The notes under the pieces were generated by a model. The model worked only from the letters and a program-made list of their open reading frames with translations, was not told the DNA's origin and ran no database searches. From contig CAJUBU010000006.1 in the NCBI GenBank assembly GCA_910585095.1, forward strand, positions 1-64,000: DNA of 64,000 nt, in the 5' to 3' direction. The position numbers were made by a program, and so were the translations under genes. Below, in pieces: positions 17,185 through 25,953 of this stretch (the stretch's first letter is position 1; the number at the start of each line of letters is the position of its first letter). This DNA is from an uncultured Lachnospira sp. Lineage in GTDB: Bacteria; Bacillota; Clostridia; Lachnospirales; Lachnospiraceae.

Positions 17185-18360
17185 TTATTCTGCTTTATAA
17201 ATTGGTCTTAAAATATTTGCTAGTATCTCTGCCACAGCTTGATATAATTCTGGAGGAATCTCCATTCCAATATCAACATTGTGATATAAAATCCTTGCAA
17301 GCGGCTTATTTTCGACAATCGCTATATTACATTCCCTAGCTCTATCTTTAATTTGAAATGCAAGATGGTCTGCACCTTTAGCAATAACAACAGGTGCCAT
17401 TCCACTATCTGGTTCATATTTTAATGCAACCGCAAAATGTGTAGGGTTTGTAATAACAACGTCGGCTTCTGGCAATTGTTGCATCATTCTTCGCCTAGAT
17501 ACTTCCATCATTCTTCGTCTTACTTGACTTTTTATTTGAGGGTCACCTTCTGCATTTTTATATTCATCTTTTACTTCTTGCTTTGTCATCTTTGTATCTT
17601 CTTTAAATTTATGTTTTTGATACATTAAATCAAGAAAGCCAATAATAAGAAATATCATACTTATTTTAATGCCAAGATCAATAATAATTTCGCCAATGGC
17701 ACCTAAAGCTGCATATAATGTTATATCATAAAATGACAGCAATAACCCTACTTTATCCATAATCGTTGTGTATACAACAACTCCGATAATGGTCATCATC
17801 GCAATTGATTTCAATAATTCCAGCAGTTGTCGTACTGAAAATATTCTCTTAAAACCACTGAGTGGACTTATCTTATTTAACTTTGGCTTCATCGGTTTTG
17901 CTGTTACCTTCCAGCTTTGCTGAATCATATTGCCTAAAACCGAAATAACAACGGCAATTAAAAGGATAGGAACAACAATATTTAATATGCTTATAAACAT
18001 ATTTCCAATGGTTGAACATGCTAACCCAACTGGATAACCTTTGCTACTATCAGAGACAACCACATCAAAGCTGTTATAAAAATCTTTAAAGGTGCTTATC
18101 AATTTTTGTCCCATATTACCAACATATATTTTTATAATAATAAACAATGCCAACAAAGAAATAGCCATTATAAGTTCTTTACTTTTAGCAACCTGACCAT
18201 TCTCTCTGGTTTCATTTAACTTTTTGGGTGTGGCAGGTTCTGTTTTTTCTCCACCAGGTCCATCTTTGGCAAAAAACTGAAGATTATACTCTAGTACTGG
18301 ACACACTAAATCAAAAGAATATGGGTTTAATTGTTCTTTTATATCTCGTTTCTTTGTCAT
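17185..18360 (-). CDS. flhB: Flagellar export switch protein FlhB
   Basis: FlhB controls the change of export specificity from rod/hook to filament proteins. The 391-residue protein has four membrane segments and a cytoplasmic tail with the autocleavage site Asn305-Pro-Thr-His in VITNPTHFAVALKY. It starts with an extension of about 33 residues ahead of the usual GEKTEPATPKK. The start overlaps the fliR stop by 4 bases (ATGA) and has GGGG upstream, supporting the long N-terminus. Order fliP-fliQ-fliR-flhB-flhA is canonical. Confidence 0.97.
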   Translation of the reverse strand: MTKKRDIKEQLNPYSFDLVCPVLEYNLQFFAKDGPGGEKTEPATPKKLNETRENGQVAKSKELIMAISLLALFIIIKIYVGNMGQKLISTFKDFYNSFDVVVSDSSKGYPVGLACSTIGNMFISILNIVVPILLIAVVISVLGNMIQQSWKVTAKPMKPKLNKISPLSGFKRIFSVRQLLELLKSIAMMTIIGVVVYTTIMDKVGLLLSFYDITLYAALGAIGEIIIDLGIKISMIFLIIGFLDLMYQKHKFKEDTKMTKQEVKDEYKNAEGDPQIKSQVRRRMMEVSRRRMMQQLPEADVVITNPTHFAVALKYEPDSGMAPVVIAKGADHLAFQIKDRARECNIAIVENKPLARILYHNVDIGMEIPPELYQAVAEILANILRPIYKAE

Positions 18361-19136
18361 GGACTCATTCCCCTTACTAACGATGCCATTAATGTTCTTA
18401 TTACATTTTCAATCATTGTAGAAACAGACGGCAGCATCACGATTGTAAAAAATATAACAAATATACCTGTAAATATTTTTAACTGCATACCAACAACAAA
18501 CATATTCATCTGTGGCGCTACTCTTGCCAAAATTGCCAATACCACATTGACAAGAAGCGTTGTTGCAAAAACAGGAAGCGCAATTCTGAATCCATATACA
18601 AAATAATCGGACATAAACGAAATGATATCTGTATGAATGGATGCTGAAAATACCGCCCCTCCTACTGGAATCACTTTGTAAGTTTCTACAATTGCAGCAA
18701 CTAAATATCTATGCAAACCTGAAATCATTAAAAGCAACAAAATTAAATAATAATAGAAATTTGTAAAAATACCTATCTGCATTCTTGTTGTTGGGTCCAT
18801 AATCTGCGCCATCGCAAGACCTGTATCCATATCTATAATCTTACCTGCAAACATAATTATCTGAACACAAAATGAAGCAGTTGCTCCTAATATTAATCCC
18901 ACTATCGTTTCTTTAACAATCAATGCTATATACTCTATAACTCCCTCATAATGAACTTCAATTCCTATATTGGAAGTATACACCAAAACTGTCATAAAAA
19001 AAGCTAATCCCACCTTGACACGTCGAGGTGTATTAGCTGTGTTAAAAAATGGTGCAACATATACAAAAGAAGCCATCCTTATCAGAATCAGCACAAATAT
19101 CTCAAACTGATTCAAAGCAACTTCGTAATTAATCAT
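18357..19136 (-). CDS. fliR: Flagellar export gate protein FliR
   Basis: FliR, with FliP and FliQ, forms the helical core of the flagellar type III export gate in the MS ring. The 259-residue protein is hydrophobic, with six or so membrane-type helices, and retains NTANTPRRVKVGLAFFMT near residue 33 and ARVAPQMNMFVVG near 215, both typical of FliR. It is 21 bases after fliQ and overlaps flhB by 4 bases. Confidence 0.96.
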   Translation of the reverse strand: MINYEVALNQFEIFVLILIRMASFVYVAPFFNTANTPRRVKVGLAFFMTVLVYTSNIGIEVHYEGVIEYIALIVKETIVGLILGATASFCVQIIMFAGKIIDMDTGLAMAQIMDPTTRMQIGIFTNFYYYLILLLLMISGLHRYLVAAIVETYKVIPVGGAVFSASIHTDIISFMSDYFVYGFRIALPVFATTLLVNVVLAILARVAPQMNMFVVGMQLKIFTGIFVIFFTIVMLPSVSTMIENVIRTLMASLVRGMSP

Positions 19137-19157
19137 CTTTATGTTTCTCCATGAAAA

Positions 19158-19427
19158 CTATGTTATATATTGTGAGAAATTTCCCCACAAAGTACCCATA
19201 AACTCTACAATCTCATTAAGTATCCAAGAACCCATCACCATAAGAGCAATTAAAATAGCTAACAATTTTGGAACAAAGGTTAATGTCTGTTCTTGGATAG
19301 ATGTCAATGTTTGAAACAAACTAATAATAAGACCAACAATCATAGATACCAATAGTACAGGAACTGCTGTCTTAACAATAATCCATACAGTCTCTCTTGC
19401 TATACTGATAACATCTCCACTAGTCAT
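19158..19427 (-). CDS. fliQ: Flagellar export gate protein FliQ
   Basis: FliQ is a two-helix membrane subunit that wraps the FliP/FliR core of the export gate. From the ATG at 19427 the protein has 89 residues, the normal FliQ length, and contains SLFQTLTSIQEQTLTFVPKL, the most conserved FliQ segment. AGGAG lies about 11 bases upstream of this ATG; a GTG 24 bases earlier overlaps the fliP stop and would add eight non-conserved residues. Confidence 0.95.
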   Translation of the reverse strand: MTSGDVISIARETVWIIVKTAVPVLLVSMIVGLIISLFQTLTSIQEQTLTFVPKLLAILIALMVMGSWILNEIVEFMGTLWGNFSQYIT

Positions 19428-19447
19428 ATTAATCTTCACTCCTGTTA

Positions 19448-20239
19448 TCACTTAAAAGTATTCATCAGATTACCAATAATCAAATTCCAACCATCTGCCA
19501 TTACAAATAATAAAATCTTAAATGGTGTAGAAATCGTTGTAGGCGGCAACATCATCATACCCATTGACATCAGTGTAGATGACACCACCATATCAATAAC
19601 AATAAAAGGTAAATATATCAAAAATCCAATAATAAATGCTATTCTAAGTTCACTTATAATAAAACTTGGAATCAACACCCTTAAAGGGATATCGTCTTCC
19701 GATGTTATTGAACCTTCTTCATACTCAGCAATTCTTAAAAAAGTGTCTAAATCCTTTGTAGAAACTTGCTTTAACATAAATTGCCTCAATGGCTTTACCC
19801 CTATATCAAATGCTTCTTCTGCCGTGACTTCACTTTTTGTAAGCGGTTCTATAGCACTTTGATAAACTTCATTAAAAGTTGGAGCCATAATAAAAAATGT
19901 CAAAAATAAAGACAAACCAACTATAACTTGATTTGGTGGAACGGTCTGTGTACCAAGTGCCGCCCTTGTAAAATGCATCACAATCACAATTCTTGTAAAT
20001 GAAGTTACCAACATTAAAATAGATGGTGCCAATGAAATCACAGTGAGAACTAAAAGCATCTGTAACACGCTGGCAAGGTCTGAACCATCTCCTGCTGAGA
20101 TACCTATACTTATTAAATTATTATCATCTTCAGCCGCCATTGCTCTTATTGTAAGTATAGAAAACAAAGCAAATACGGCTGAAATACATAAAGATATAAC
20201 AATAATTTTTCTTCTGTGTTTCTTTAAAAAATGCAACAT
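19448..20239 (-). CDS. fliP: Flagellar export gate protein FliP
   Basis: FliP forms the pentameric core of the flagellar export channel. The 263-residue protein has an N-terminal signal-like segment ending near AMAAED (about residues 14-36), followed by four membrane helices with the FliP signatures LVTSFTRIVIVMHFTRAALG (near 77-97) and FKILLFVMADGWNLI at the C-terminus. It is 15 bases after fliO. Length fits the family, including its cleavable signal peptide. Confidence 0.97.
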   Translation of the reverse strand: MLHFLKKHRRKIIVISLCISAVFALFSILTIRAMAAEDDNNLISIGISAGDGSDLASVLQMLLVLTVISLAPSILMLVTSFTRIVIVMHFTRAALGTQTVPPNQVIVGLSLFLTFFIMAPTFNEVYQSAIEPLTKSEVTAEEAFDIGVKPLRQFMLKQVSTKDLDTFLRIAEYEEGSITSEDDIPLRVLIPSFIISELRIAFIIGFLIYLPFIVIDMVVSSTLMSMGMMMLPPTTISTPFKILLFVMADGWNLIIGNLMNTFK

Positions 20240-20254
20240 ATATATTAATCTCGC

Positions 20255-20623
20255 CTAACTTTTCGGCTTGTCTTTCCTAAACTTATCTAAAACTGCTTTG
20301 AAGTTTTCAGACTTAACTTGAGTTGATACTTCTGTAAATTCCAAATCGCTTTCCTGCAACTCACATAATACCGTTACAGAATCTTTACATATAGCAATTG
20401 CAAGAAATTTACTGCCCATCTTTATTATCTGAATATATTTACTATTAGATAATCGAAATGTCTCTAAAACTGAAATATTACTTCCAGCCATCTTCTCTTT
20501 TTTGTAATTGCCCACAAATCTTGTAGCAAAATACGTCATAGCCAATACAAGTGCAAATATAATTACCAGTGTAATTAATTGTACAAATGCCTCTATGCGG
20601 TTAGAAGATATAGACAGTAACAT
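20255..20623 (-). CDS. fliO: FliO (FliZ) export apparatus assembly protein
   Basis: FliO helps assemble the FliP/FliR gate. The 122-residue protein has one N-terminal membrane helix (about residues 13-35) and a cytoplasmic part with SVLETFRLSNSKYIQIIKMGSKF-like beta structure typical of FliO. Its ATG overlaps the cheY stop by one base, and fliP follows after 15 bases, the same order as B. subtilis cheY-fliZ-fliP. Sequence conservation in this family is low, so position adds much of the weight. Confidence 0.88.
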   Translation of the reverse strand: MLLSISSNRIEAFVQLITLVIIFALVLAMTYFATRFVGNYKKEKMAGSNISVLETFRLSNSKYIQIIKMGSKFLAIAICKDSVTVLCELQESDLEFTEVSTQVKSENFKAVLDKFRKDKPKS

Positions 20624-20985
20624 TATCCAACAACCTTCTGAACAGCCTCAATTACTCTATCAGCCTGGAATGGCTTAACGATAAAATCTTTAGCTCCTGA
20701 CTGAATTGACTCAATAACCATAGCTTGCTGACCCATAGCAGAGCACATAATAACAGACGCATTCGCATCAGATGCTTTAATCTTTTTAAGCGCCTCAATT
20801 CCGTCCATCTCAGGCATAGTTATATCCATAAGAACTAAATCTGGCTTAAGTTCTGCATATTTTTCAACAGCTTTTGCACCATTCTCAGCCTCACCTGCAA
20901 TATTGTAACCGTTTTTGGTGAGAATATCCTTAATCATCATTCTCATAAACGCTGCATCATCGCATACTAAAATATTCTTTGCCAT
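20623..20985 (-). CDS. cheY: Chemotaxis response regulator CheY
   Basis: CheY-P binds the flagellar switch and changes the motor state. The 120-residue single receiver domain has the acidic pocket Asp9-Asp10, phospho-acceptor Asp54 in LVLMDITMPEMDG, the conserved Ser/Thr region CSAMGQ, and the KPF motif (Lys near 104). It lies between fliY and fliO as in B. subtilis. A TATAAT box 50 bases upstream has no good -35 partner, so a separate promoter is uncertain. Confidence 0.96.
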   Translation of the reverse strand: MAKNILVCDDAAFMRMMIKDILTKNGYNIAGEAENGAKAVEKYAELKPDLVLMDITMPEMDGIEALKKIKASDANASVIMCSAMGQQAMVIESIQSGAKDFIVKPFQADRVIEAVQKVVG

Positions 20986-21079
20986 ATCATATATCTCCTA
21001 TCTTTTATTGTTCACAGTATCAACTTAAAAGTATTATACTACATCAAAAACAATTTTCCTACTGTTTTTTTTCAATTTA

Positions 21080-22345
21080 TTAATCCTTAATAATTTCTGT
21101 TATTCTAACGCCAAAACTTTCCTCAATTACTACAACTTCACCTTTTGCAACATACTTACCATTGACAAGTACATCAATTGCCTCACCAGCAATTTTATTT
21201 AACTCAACAATTGTACCAGGTGCAAACTCAAGAATATCCTTAATTGATTTGCTTGTTCTTCCAAGTTCTACAGTTACCTCTAATGGTACATCCATAATCA
21301 AATCAATATTTTCTCTCTTTGACATACCACCCACATCACCAACAAATGGCTGAAAAGAAGCTTGAGAAACATTGATATCTTGTTGTGGCGGATAACCATA
21401 TGGCATACCTTGCATTGGCATTTGCTGTGGTGGATAACCGTATGGCATACCTTGCTGTGGTGGATAACCATATGGCGCACCTTGCTGTGGCATTCCCTGT
21501 GGCGGATAACCATATGGCATACCTTGTTGTGGCATCCCCTGTCCTGCGGACATATCCATACCTTGCTGTGGCGCCGTTCCCTGCATTGGTGGTGTAGCCG
21601 GAGTTGGCTCTGGAGCAGGCGCTGGTTCTGGAGTGCTTTCTGATTCTGACGAATCTATCGTAAACAACTGTAGCAACTCTTTTGCAAACTCAATTGGATA
21701 TAACTGCATAATCTCACTATTGATTAACTCTCCTATCTCCATCTTAAAAGCAACCATTACAAATTGCCCTAAAAGAAATGGAGGAAGATTATCCAATTCT
21801 GTACTATATGTATCTATAATATTTGCTATTGGAGGACTAATATCAATCTTTCGATTAAACATAGATGACATTGACGTTGCAGCGGAACCCATCATCTGAT
21901 TCATCGCTTCACCAATGGCACTAAGATGCAACTCTGTCAAATCTTCATCATCTTCAACTTGACCAGCACCTCCCATCATAAGGTCTGTAATGATTCGTAC
22001 ATCATGTTCTTTCAGAATCAATACATTATTGCCATCAATTCCTTCTCTATATGAAATCTGCATCATAACACAAGGTCTGTCATACTTTGTTGATAAATCA
22101 TCCCAAGTAGCAATACTAACAGATGGTGTTGTTATATTTACTTTTTGGTTAAGCAATGAACTTAAAGTCGTTGCTGCTGTCCCCATACTTATATTGGATA
22201 TTTCACCAACAGCATCCTTTTCCGATTCTTCTAATACAAAGCCTGTATTGTCACCTTCTGACGATGTCATATCTGAATCTTCTCCACCTGTATCTACCCC
22301 ATTAAGCAATGCATTTATTTCATCTTGTGACAACATGCCATCCAT
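21080..22345 (-). CDS. fliY: Flagellar switch protein FliY with CheC-like phosphatase
   Basis: FliY replaces FliN in the motor switch and dephosphorylates CheY-P. In order, the 421-residue protein has a CheY-P binding N-terminal helix (LSQDEINALL), a CheC-like domain with two intact active sites (Asp44-Glu48-Asn51 and Ser142-Glu146-Asn149), an acidic/Pro linker, a repeat region (about residues 255-322) with four copies of PYGYPPQ among Gln/Met/Gly residues, and a C-terminal FliN domain (MDVPLEVTVELGRT to the end). The ATG at 22345 follows the fliM TAG by two bases; GGAG lies within fliM. The repeat is unusual for FliY. Confidence 0.96.
   Translation of the reverse strand: MDGMLSQDEINALLNGVDTGGEDSDMTSSEGDNTGFVLEESEKDAVGEISNISMGTAATTLSSLLNQKVNITTPSVSIATWDDLSTKYDRPCVMMQISYREGIDGNNVLILKEHDVRIITDLMMGGAGQVEDDEDLTELHLSAIGEAMNQMMGSAATSMSSMFNRKIDISPPIANIIDTYSTELDNLPPFLLGQFVMVAFKMEIGELINSEIMQLYPIEFAKELLQLFTIDSSESESTPEPAPAPEPTPATPPMQGTAPQQGMDMSAGQGMPQQGMPYGYPPQGMPQQGAPYGYPPQQGMPYGYPPQQMPMQGMPYGYPPQQDINVSQASFQPFVGDVGGMSKRENIDLIMDVPLEVTVELGRTSKSIKDILEFAPGTIVELNKIAGEAIDVLVNGKYVAKGEVVVIEESFGVRITEIIKD
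21380..21583 (-). repeat. In-frame tandem repeat inside fliY
   Basis: Four near-identical units encode PYGYPPQ blocks spaced by 4-8 residues of Gln, Met and Gly. At DNA level the shared unit on the plus strand is a GGATAACC-ATATGGC core followed by a CACCTTG or TACCTTG end, repeated every 30-40 bases. Unit number may vary between strains by slippage or recombination. The reading frame is kept throughout. Confidence 0.85.
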
Positions 22346-22347
22346 CA

Positions 22348-23328
22348 CTAATCACTCTCCTCTCTAATTACTTCAGTAATTCTTACTGCATATTTGTCGT
22401 CGTAATATCCAGGCAATGCCATAAATTTCTTAATATTGCCTACATATACTTCTAATTCCTCATCCACATTCCTATTGATTCTAATAACATCTCCAATTTG
22501 AAGATTTCCAAAATCAGCAACACTTATCGTACTTGTACCTAAAACTGTTTTAACAGGAATTTTTGCCCTGCTAATAATTGTCTCAATAGTATCTTCATAT
22601 GAGGTTCCATCTTTTTCTTTCATACTTGAAAACCAATATTTTGTATTTAATTTATCAATAATTGGCTCTAATGTATCAAAAGGAAGACAAATATTCATAA
22701 GTCCCTCAACATCTCCAATTTTAATGTTAAGAGTGATAATTGCAATTGTTTCACTTGGTGATATAATTTGAGCAAACTGAGAATTTGTCTCAATTCGTTC
22801 AATTCTTGGAGATATTTTAATAACACTCTCCCAAGGTTCTTGAAGCAAATTGACACATATCGCAAAGATTCGCTCCAATATTGTCAATTCAATCTCAGAA
22901 TACTCTCTTTGCTTATCAATTGAAGCACCTGGACCTCCAAGTAATCTATCAATAATAGAATACCCAAGATTGGATGCCATCTCCATTATACAATTGCCAA
23001 CCAATGGATTCATACTGATAACGCCCAACAGCACAGGATTTGATAACGCATTAGAAAACTCTGAATAAATAACAACCTCTGAGTTCACAACATCAACACT
23101 TACTGATTTACGTAAATATGCTGGGAGATTTGTCGCAAGTAAACGTGCAAAATGTTCAAAAATTATCTCTAGTGTTCTTAAATGTTCTTTGGAAAATTTA
23201 GCTGGTCTGGCAAAGTCATAATTTTTAACCTGCTTTTCATCTGATTTTGCTTCATCAATATCCAATTCACCTGTACTTAACGCTTTAAGCAGATTATCAA
23301 TCTCACTTTGCGACAAAACATCGCTCAT
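22348..23328 (-). CDS. fliM: Flagellar motor switch protein FliM
   Basis: FliM forms the wall of the C-ring and receives CheY-P. The protein of about 326 residues starts with the CheY-P binding helix LSQSEIDNLLKAL, followed by a CheC-like middle domain (with GGPGASIDKQREYSEIELTIL near 131-150) and a C-terminal SpoA/FliN-like domain. The ATG at 23328 has a strong GGAGGTGAGG upstream; the frame opens nine bases earlier but that would overlap the site. Immediately downstream lies fliY. Confidence 0.97.
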   Translation of the reverse strand: MSDVLSQSEIDNLLKALSTGELDIDEAKSDEKQVKNYDFARPAKFSKEHLRTLEIIFEHFARLLATNLPAYLRKSVSVDVVNSEVVIYSEFSNALSNPVLLGVISMNPLVGNCIMEMASNLGYSIIDRLLGGPGASIDKQREYSEIELTILERIFAICVNLLQEPWESVIKISPRIERIETNSQFAQIISPSETIAIITLNIKIGDVEGLMNICLPFDTLEPIIDKLNTKYWFSSMKEKDGTSYEDTIETIISRAKIPVKTVLGTSTISVADFGNLQIGDVIRINRNVDEELEVYVGNIKKFMALPGYYDDKYAVRITEVIREESD

Positions 23329-23388
23329 CTTCCTCACCTCCTCGTAGTTCTAATGTTACATCAAAATGATAATCAAAATATGTTGTTA

Positions 23389-23916
23389 TCATCCCATTGT
23401 GATTTCTGATACGATAACAGAACATATTGTTTCTGTCTCAAATTGATCCTGAAGAGCTGTAAGAAGATTTTGCTCTATCTGTGTTTTGTTCGCTGAAATC
23501 GATTCATAGCTATATTTGAGAGCTTCTGTTGTAATTTGGCTTACTATAAGCTTCATACCATTATTAATACTAGTAGATTTTGTTTCATAATCTTTTGATT
23601 TTTTATTAAGCCCTAATGTAACCTTTAATATAACATGATGTGCTTTTCCTCCATCTGGAAATGAAACAATAATACTATTTGAATCTCCACTCATCGCATC
23701 AATATATTGTATATCATCAACAGCAATACTATCTGAATTTGTTGTTTTAGATGATAAAACACCACCCGCATCCAAATCAATAATCTGTGCTACTTTTGAT
23801 ATAAGATTGTTTGTTTTTGTGTTTGTAGATACCAATGAAAATGTCAGTACAACCGTTAAGACTAAATTAATTAACACAAGTGCTAATGTTATAATATTCA
23901 ACATACTCTTCTTCAT
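23389..23916 (-). CDS. fliL: Flagellar basal-body protein FliL
   Basis: FliL is a single-pass membrane protein next to the stator that supports torque. The protein of about 175 residues has one N-terminal membrane helix (about residues 6-27) and a C-terminal extracytoplasmic domain ending in IVSEITMG. Similarity to FliL is weak by eye; the place between motB and fliM and the layout carry the call. The ATG at 23916 (MKKSMLNI) is preferred to a GTG 12 bases earlier. Confidence 0.82.
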   Translation of the reverse strand: MKKSMLNIITLALVLINLVLTVVLTFSLVSTNTKTNNLISKVAQIIDLDAGGVLSSKTTNSDSIAVDDIQYIDAMSGDSNSIIVSFPDGGKAHHVILKVTLGLNKKSKDYETKSTSINNGMKLIVSQITTEALKYSYESISANKTQIEQNLLTALQDQFETETICSVIVSEITMG

Positions 23917-23933
23917 GACTTTTCCCACCCCTA

Positions 23934-24749
23934 TTATTTATTATTCTGGCTGTATAATGAATTATATATCTTTATCTCTACTCGTCTATTTTGTGCTCTT
24001 CCCTCTGGCGTATCATTTGTAGCAACAGGGACTGCTTCACCTCTCCCTGATGATGATATCGTGGACTTATCAAAACCCTTTGTACTAACAAAATAATCAA
24101 AAACATTATAAGCTCTATGTAAAGAAAGCATCATATTATTAGGATACAGTGCATTATTAATTGGAACATTATCCGTATGTCCTTCAATTAAAATTGTATT
24201 TCTTTCATACTGCCAAATAGAATCAGCCACTCTATCCAATATTGAAATTGCTTCACTTTTCACTTCTGCCTTTCCAGAATCAAAAAGAACGCCTCCGTTT
24301 AGATTTAAAAGAACATACTCACTTGTAACAGTAAGTTCAACTTTATCAGCAATATTTTTATCGTTTAACTGCTGTTCAATTTGTTCTCCCATCTTCTCGG
24401 ATTCAGCAAGACCTTCCTTTTTTAAAGTCTCATATGCATCATCAATTTCCTCTGAGGTATCACCATCTGCATTTAATCCAACATTATTATAATATTCACT
24501 AAGAGCATTCAGTTGACTTGCACCACTGCTAATTAAAACTCCTTGGTCTATCAATGCTGAACCACCTTGCGGCATGACACTGAATGTAGAAGCCAATGAA
24601 GCAGCTATCTGTTGAAATTTCTCAGCATCAACCGTTGACATCGAGAATAATAAAACGAAGAAACACAATAACAAATTCATCAAATCACTAAAAGTTGACA
24701 TCCAGGCTGGCGACCCAGCCGGCACATCTTCTTGCCTTTTCTTTGCCAT
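23934..24749 (-). CDS. motB: Flagellar stator protein MotB
   Basis: MotB anchors the stator to peptidoglycan and carries the ion-binding aspartate. The 271-residue protein has Asp22 in the single membrane helix (STFSDLMNLLLCFFVLLFS), a plug/linker region, and a C-terminal OmpA-like domain with ILIEGHTDNVPI and SSGRGEAVP. It overlaps motA by one base. The stator genes are inserted between swrD and fliL, unlike B. subtilis where they are elsewhere. The ion used (H+ or Na+) cannot be decided from sequence. Confidence 0.96.
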   Translation of the reverse strand: MAKKRQEDVPAGSPAWMSTFSDLMNLLLCFFVLLFSMSTVDAEKFQQIAASLASTFSVMPQGGSALIDQGVLISSGASQLNALSEYYNNVGLNADGDTSEEIDDAYETLKKEGLAESEKMGEQIEQQLNDKNIADKVELTVTSEYVLLNLNGGVLFDSGKAEVKSEAISILDRVADSIWQYERNTILIEGHTDNVPINNALYPNNMMLSLHRAYNVFDYFVSTKGFDKSTISSSGRGEAVPVATNDTPEGRAQNRRVEIKIYNSLYSQNNK

Positions 24750-25540
24750 CAGCCTTCACCTTCTTCCGTTGAAACCGCCTGTCGAACTGTAGGAGATAAG
24801 AACGATTTTAATTTTTCCTCAATTACTCGTGGGTTTTCACCAGCTTGAATTGAAAGAAGTCCCTCAATTACGATTTCTTTCATCTGATATTCTTTACCAT
24901 TAATATTTTTCATCTTATTTGATATAGGTGTTGCCAACCAGTTCGCAATCAATGAACCATACAATGTAGTAAGCAAGGCAACCGCCATATTTGGTCCAAT
25001 GGTAGCCACATCATCCAGCTTTTTCAACATGTTAACAAGACCTACCAGCGTACCAATCATACCCCATGCAGGACCAAATGCTGCCCATGTATCAAAAAAT
25101 CCTGCACTGCTTTTATGACGTTCGTCCATATTGACAAGTTCTGTCTCAAGAATACCTCTTACAAGTTCTGGCTCTGTACCATCGACAATAAGAAGAATAC
25201 CTTTTTTCATAAATTCATCTTCAAGATTACTTGCAACTTCTTCCAATGCAAGTAAACCTTCTTTACGAGCCACGTTCGATAAATCGATTATCTGTTTAAT
25301 TACGGCTCCATGATCTAGTTTAGGGTCTTTAAACGCAATCCCCATACTCTTAAATCCACCAATAAATTCTGCCATCGTATAAGATGTCATCAAACTTGCG
25401 AGTGAACCACCAATCGTAATAATAATTGAGGGATAATCAATAAAGCTCCCTGTTATGGCAGATACACCACCACTGGAAATAATACCAAAAATAACCATTG
25501 CAAATCCGACAACTATACCTATGAGTGTAGCAATATCCAC
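24749..25540 (-). CDS. motA: Flagellar stator protein MotA
   Basis: MotA forms the pentameric ring that rotates around MotB and pushes on FliG. The 263-residue protein has four membrane helices, the conserved Pro/Gly pattern GPAWGMIGTLVGLVNML (about 155-172) and the cytoplasmic loop with charged residues (KEGLLALEEVASNLED). It is two bases after the swrD stop and shares a base with motB, so the three are coupled. Confidence 0.96.
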   Translation of the reverse strand: MDIATLIGIVVGFAMVIFGIISSGGVSAITGSFIDYPSIIITIGGSLASLMTSYTMAEFIGGFKSMGIAFKDPKLDHGAVIKQIIDLSNVARKEGLLALEEVASNLEDEFMKKGILLIVDGTEPELVRGILETELVNMDERHKSSAGFFDTWAAFGPAWGMIGTLVGLVNMLKKLDDVATIGPNMAVALLTTLYGSLIANWLATPISNKMKNINGKEYQMKEIVIEGLLSIQAGENPRVIEEKLKSFLSPTVRQAVSTEEGEG

Positions 25541-25542
25541 TT

Positions 25543-25755
25543 TTAAACACCTTCCGTTTCCTTATATATCGTTCCTGAAAAGACCCTATGTTTATAATCC
25601 ACAACCTTATCAATAATTTCATCGGAAGACTCTTTTACTATGTACTTTGAACCTGTCGTAAGGGTAATAACCGTATCCGGAGTTTCCTCAATAGTTTGAA
25701 TTATATCAGCATTAACCACTAACATTGAGCCATTAAGCCTTGTAACATTAATCAT
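25543..25755 (-). CDS. swrD: SwrD / FlbD-family flagellar protein
   Basis: SwrD raises motor power in B. subtilis by an effect on stator function. The 70-residue protein starts MINVTRLNGSMLVVNADIIQTIEETPDTVITLTTG-type sequence, matching the FlbD family (pfam FlbD), with a basic C-terminus. GGAG sits 6 bases before the ATG at 25755. It follows an intrinsic terminator that separates it from flgE and leads into motA with two bases between. The next-door stator genes agree with the reported SwrD role. Confidence 0.92.
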   Translation of the reverse strand: MINVTRLNGSMLVVNADIIQTIEETPDTVITLTTGSKYIVKESSDEIIDKVVDYKHRVFSGTIYKETEGV

Positions 25756-25860
25756 AATTATCTCCATAACATTATACTGCAAAATCAATCATAAAAAGTA
25801 TATAAAACTTTACTTAAAATCATTTAACAATATCAATGAATACAAACACAAACAATTACA

Positions 25861-25910
25861 AAAAACTACAAGAGCACGGAACATAAGTTTCACCATATCC
25901 ATGCCCTTGT
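25861..25910 (-). terminator. Intrinsic terminator between flgE and swrD
   Basis: On the minus strand a 13-bp stem, ACAAGGGCATGGA with TCCGTGCTCTTGT (two G-U pairs), is followed by AGTTTTTTG. It lies 44 bases past the flgE stop (25954), inside the fla/che operon. A perfect TATAAT at 25776-25771 just before swrD has only a weak -35, so re-initiation there is uncertain. Confidence 0.8.
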
Positions 25911-25953
25911 ACTATTTTACACCATTCAATCTAACTAATCAAGAAAAATATCA

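Noticed and set aside
21380..21583. Regular repeats that at first look like a small CRISPR array
   Set aside because: The repeats are in frame and encode PYGYPPQ units within fliY; spacers are not unique sequences of constant length.
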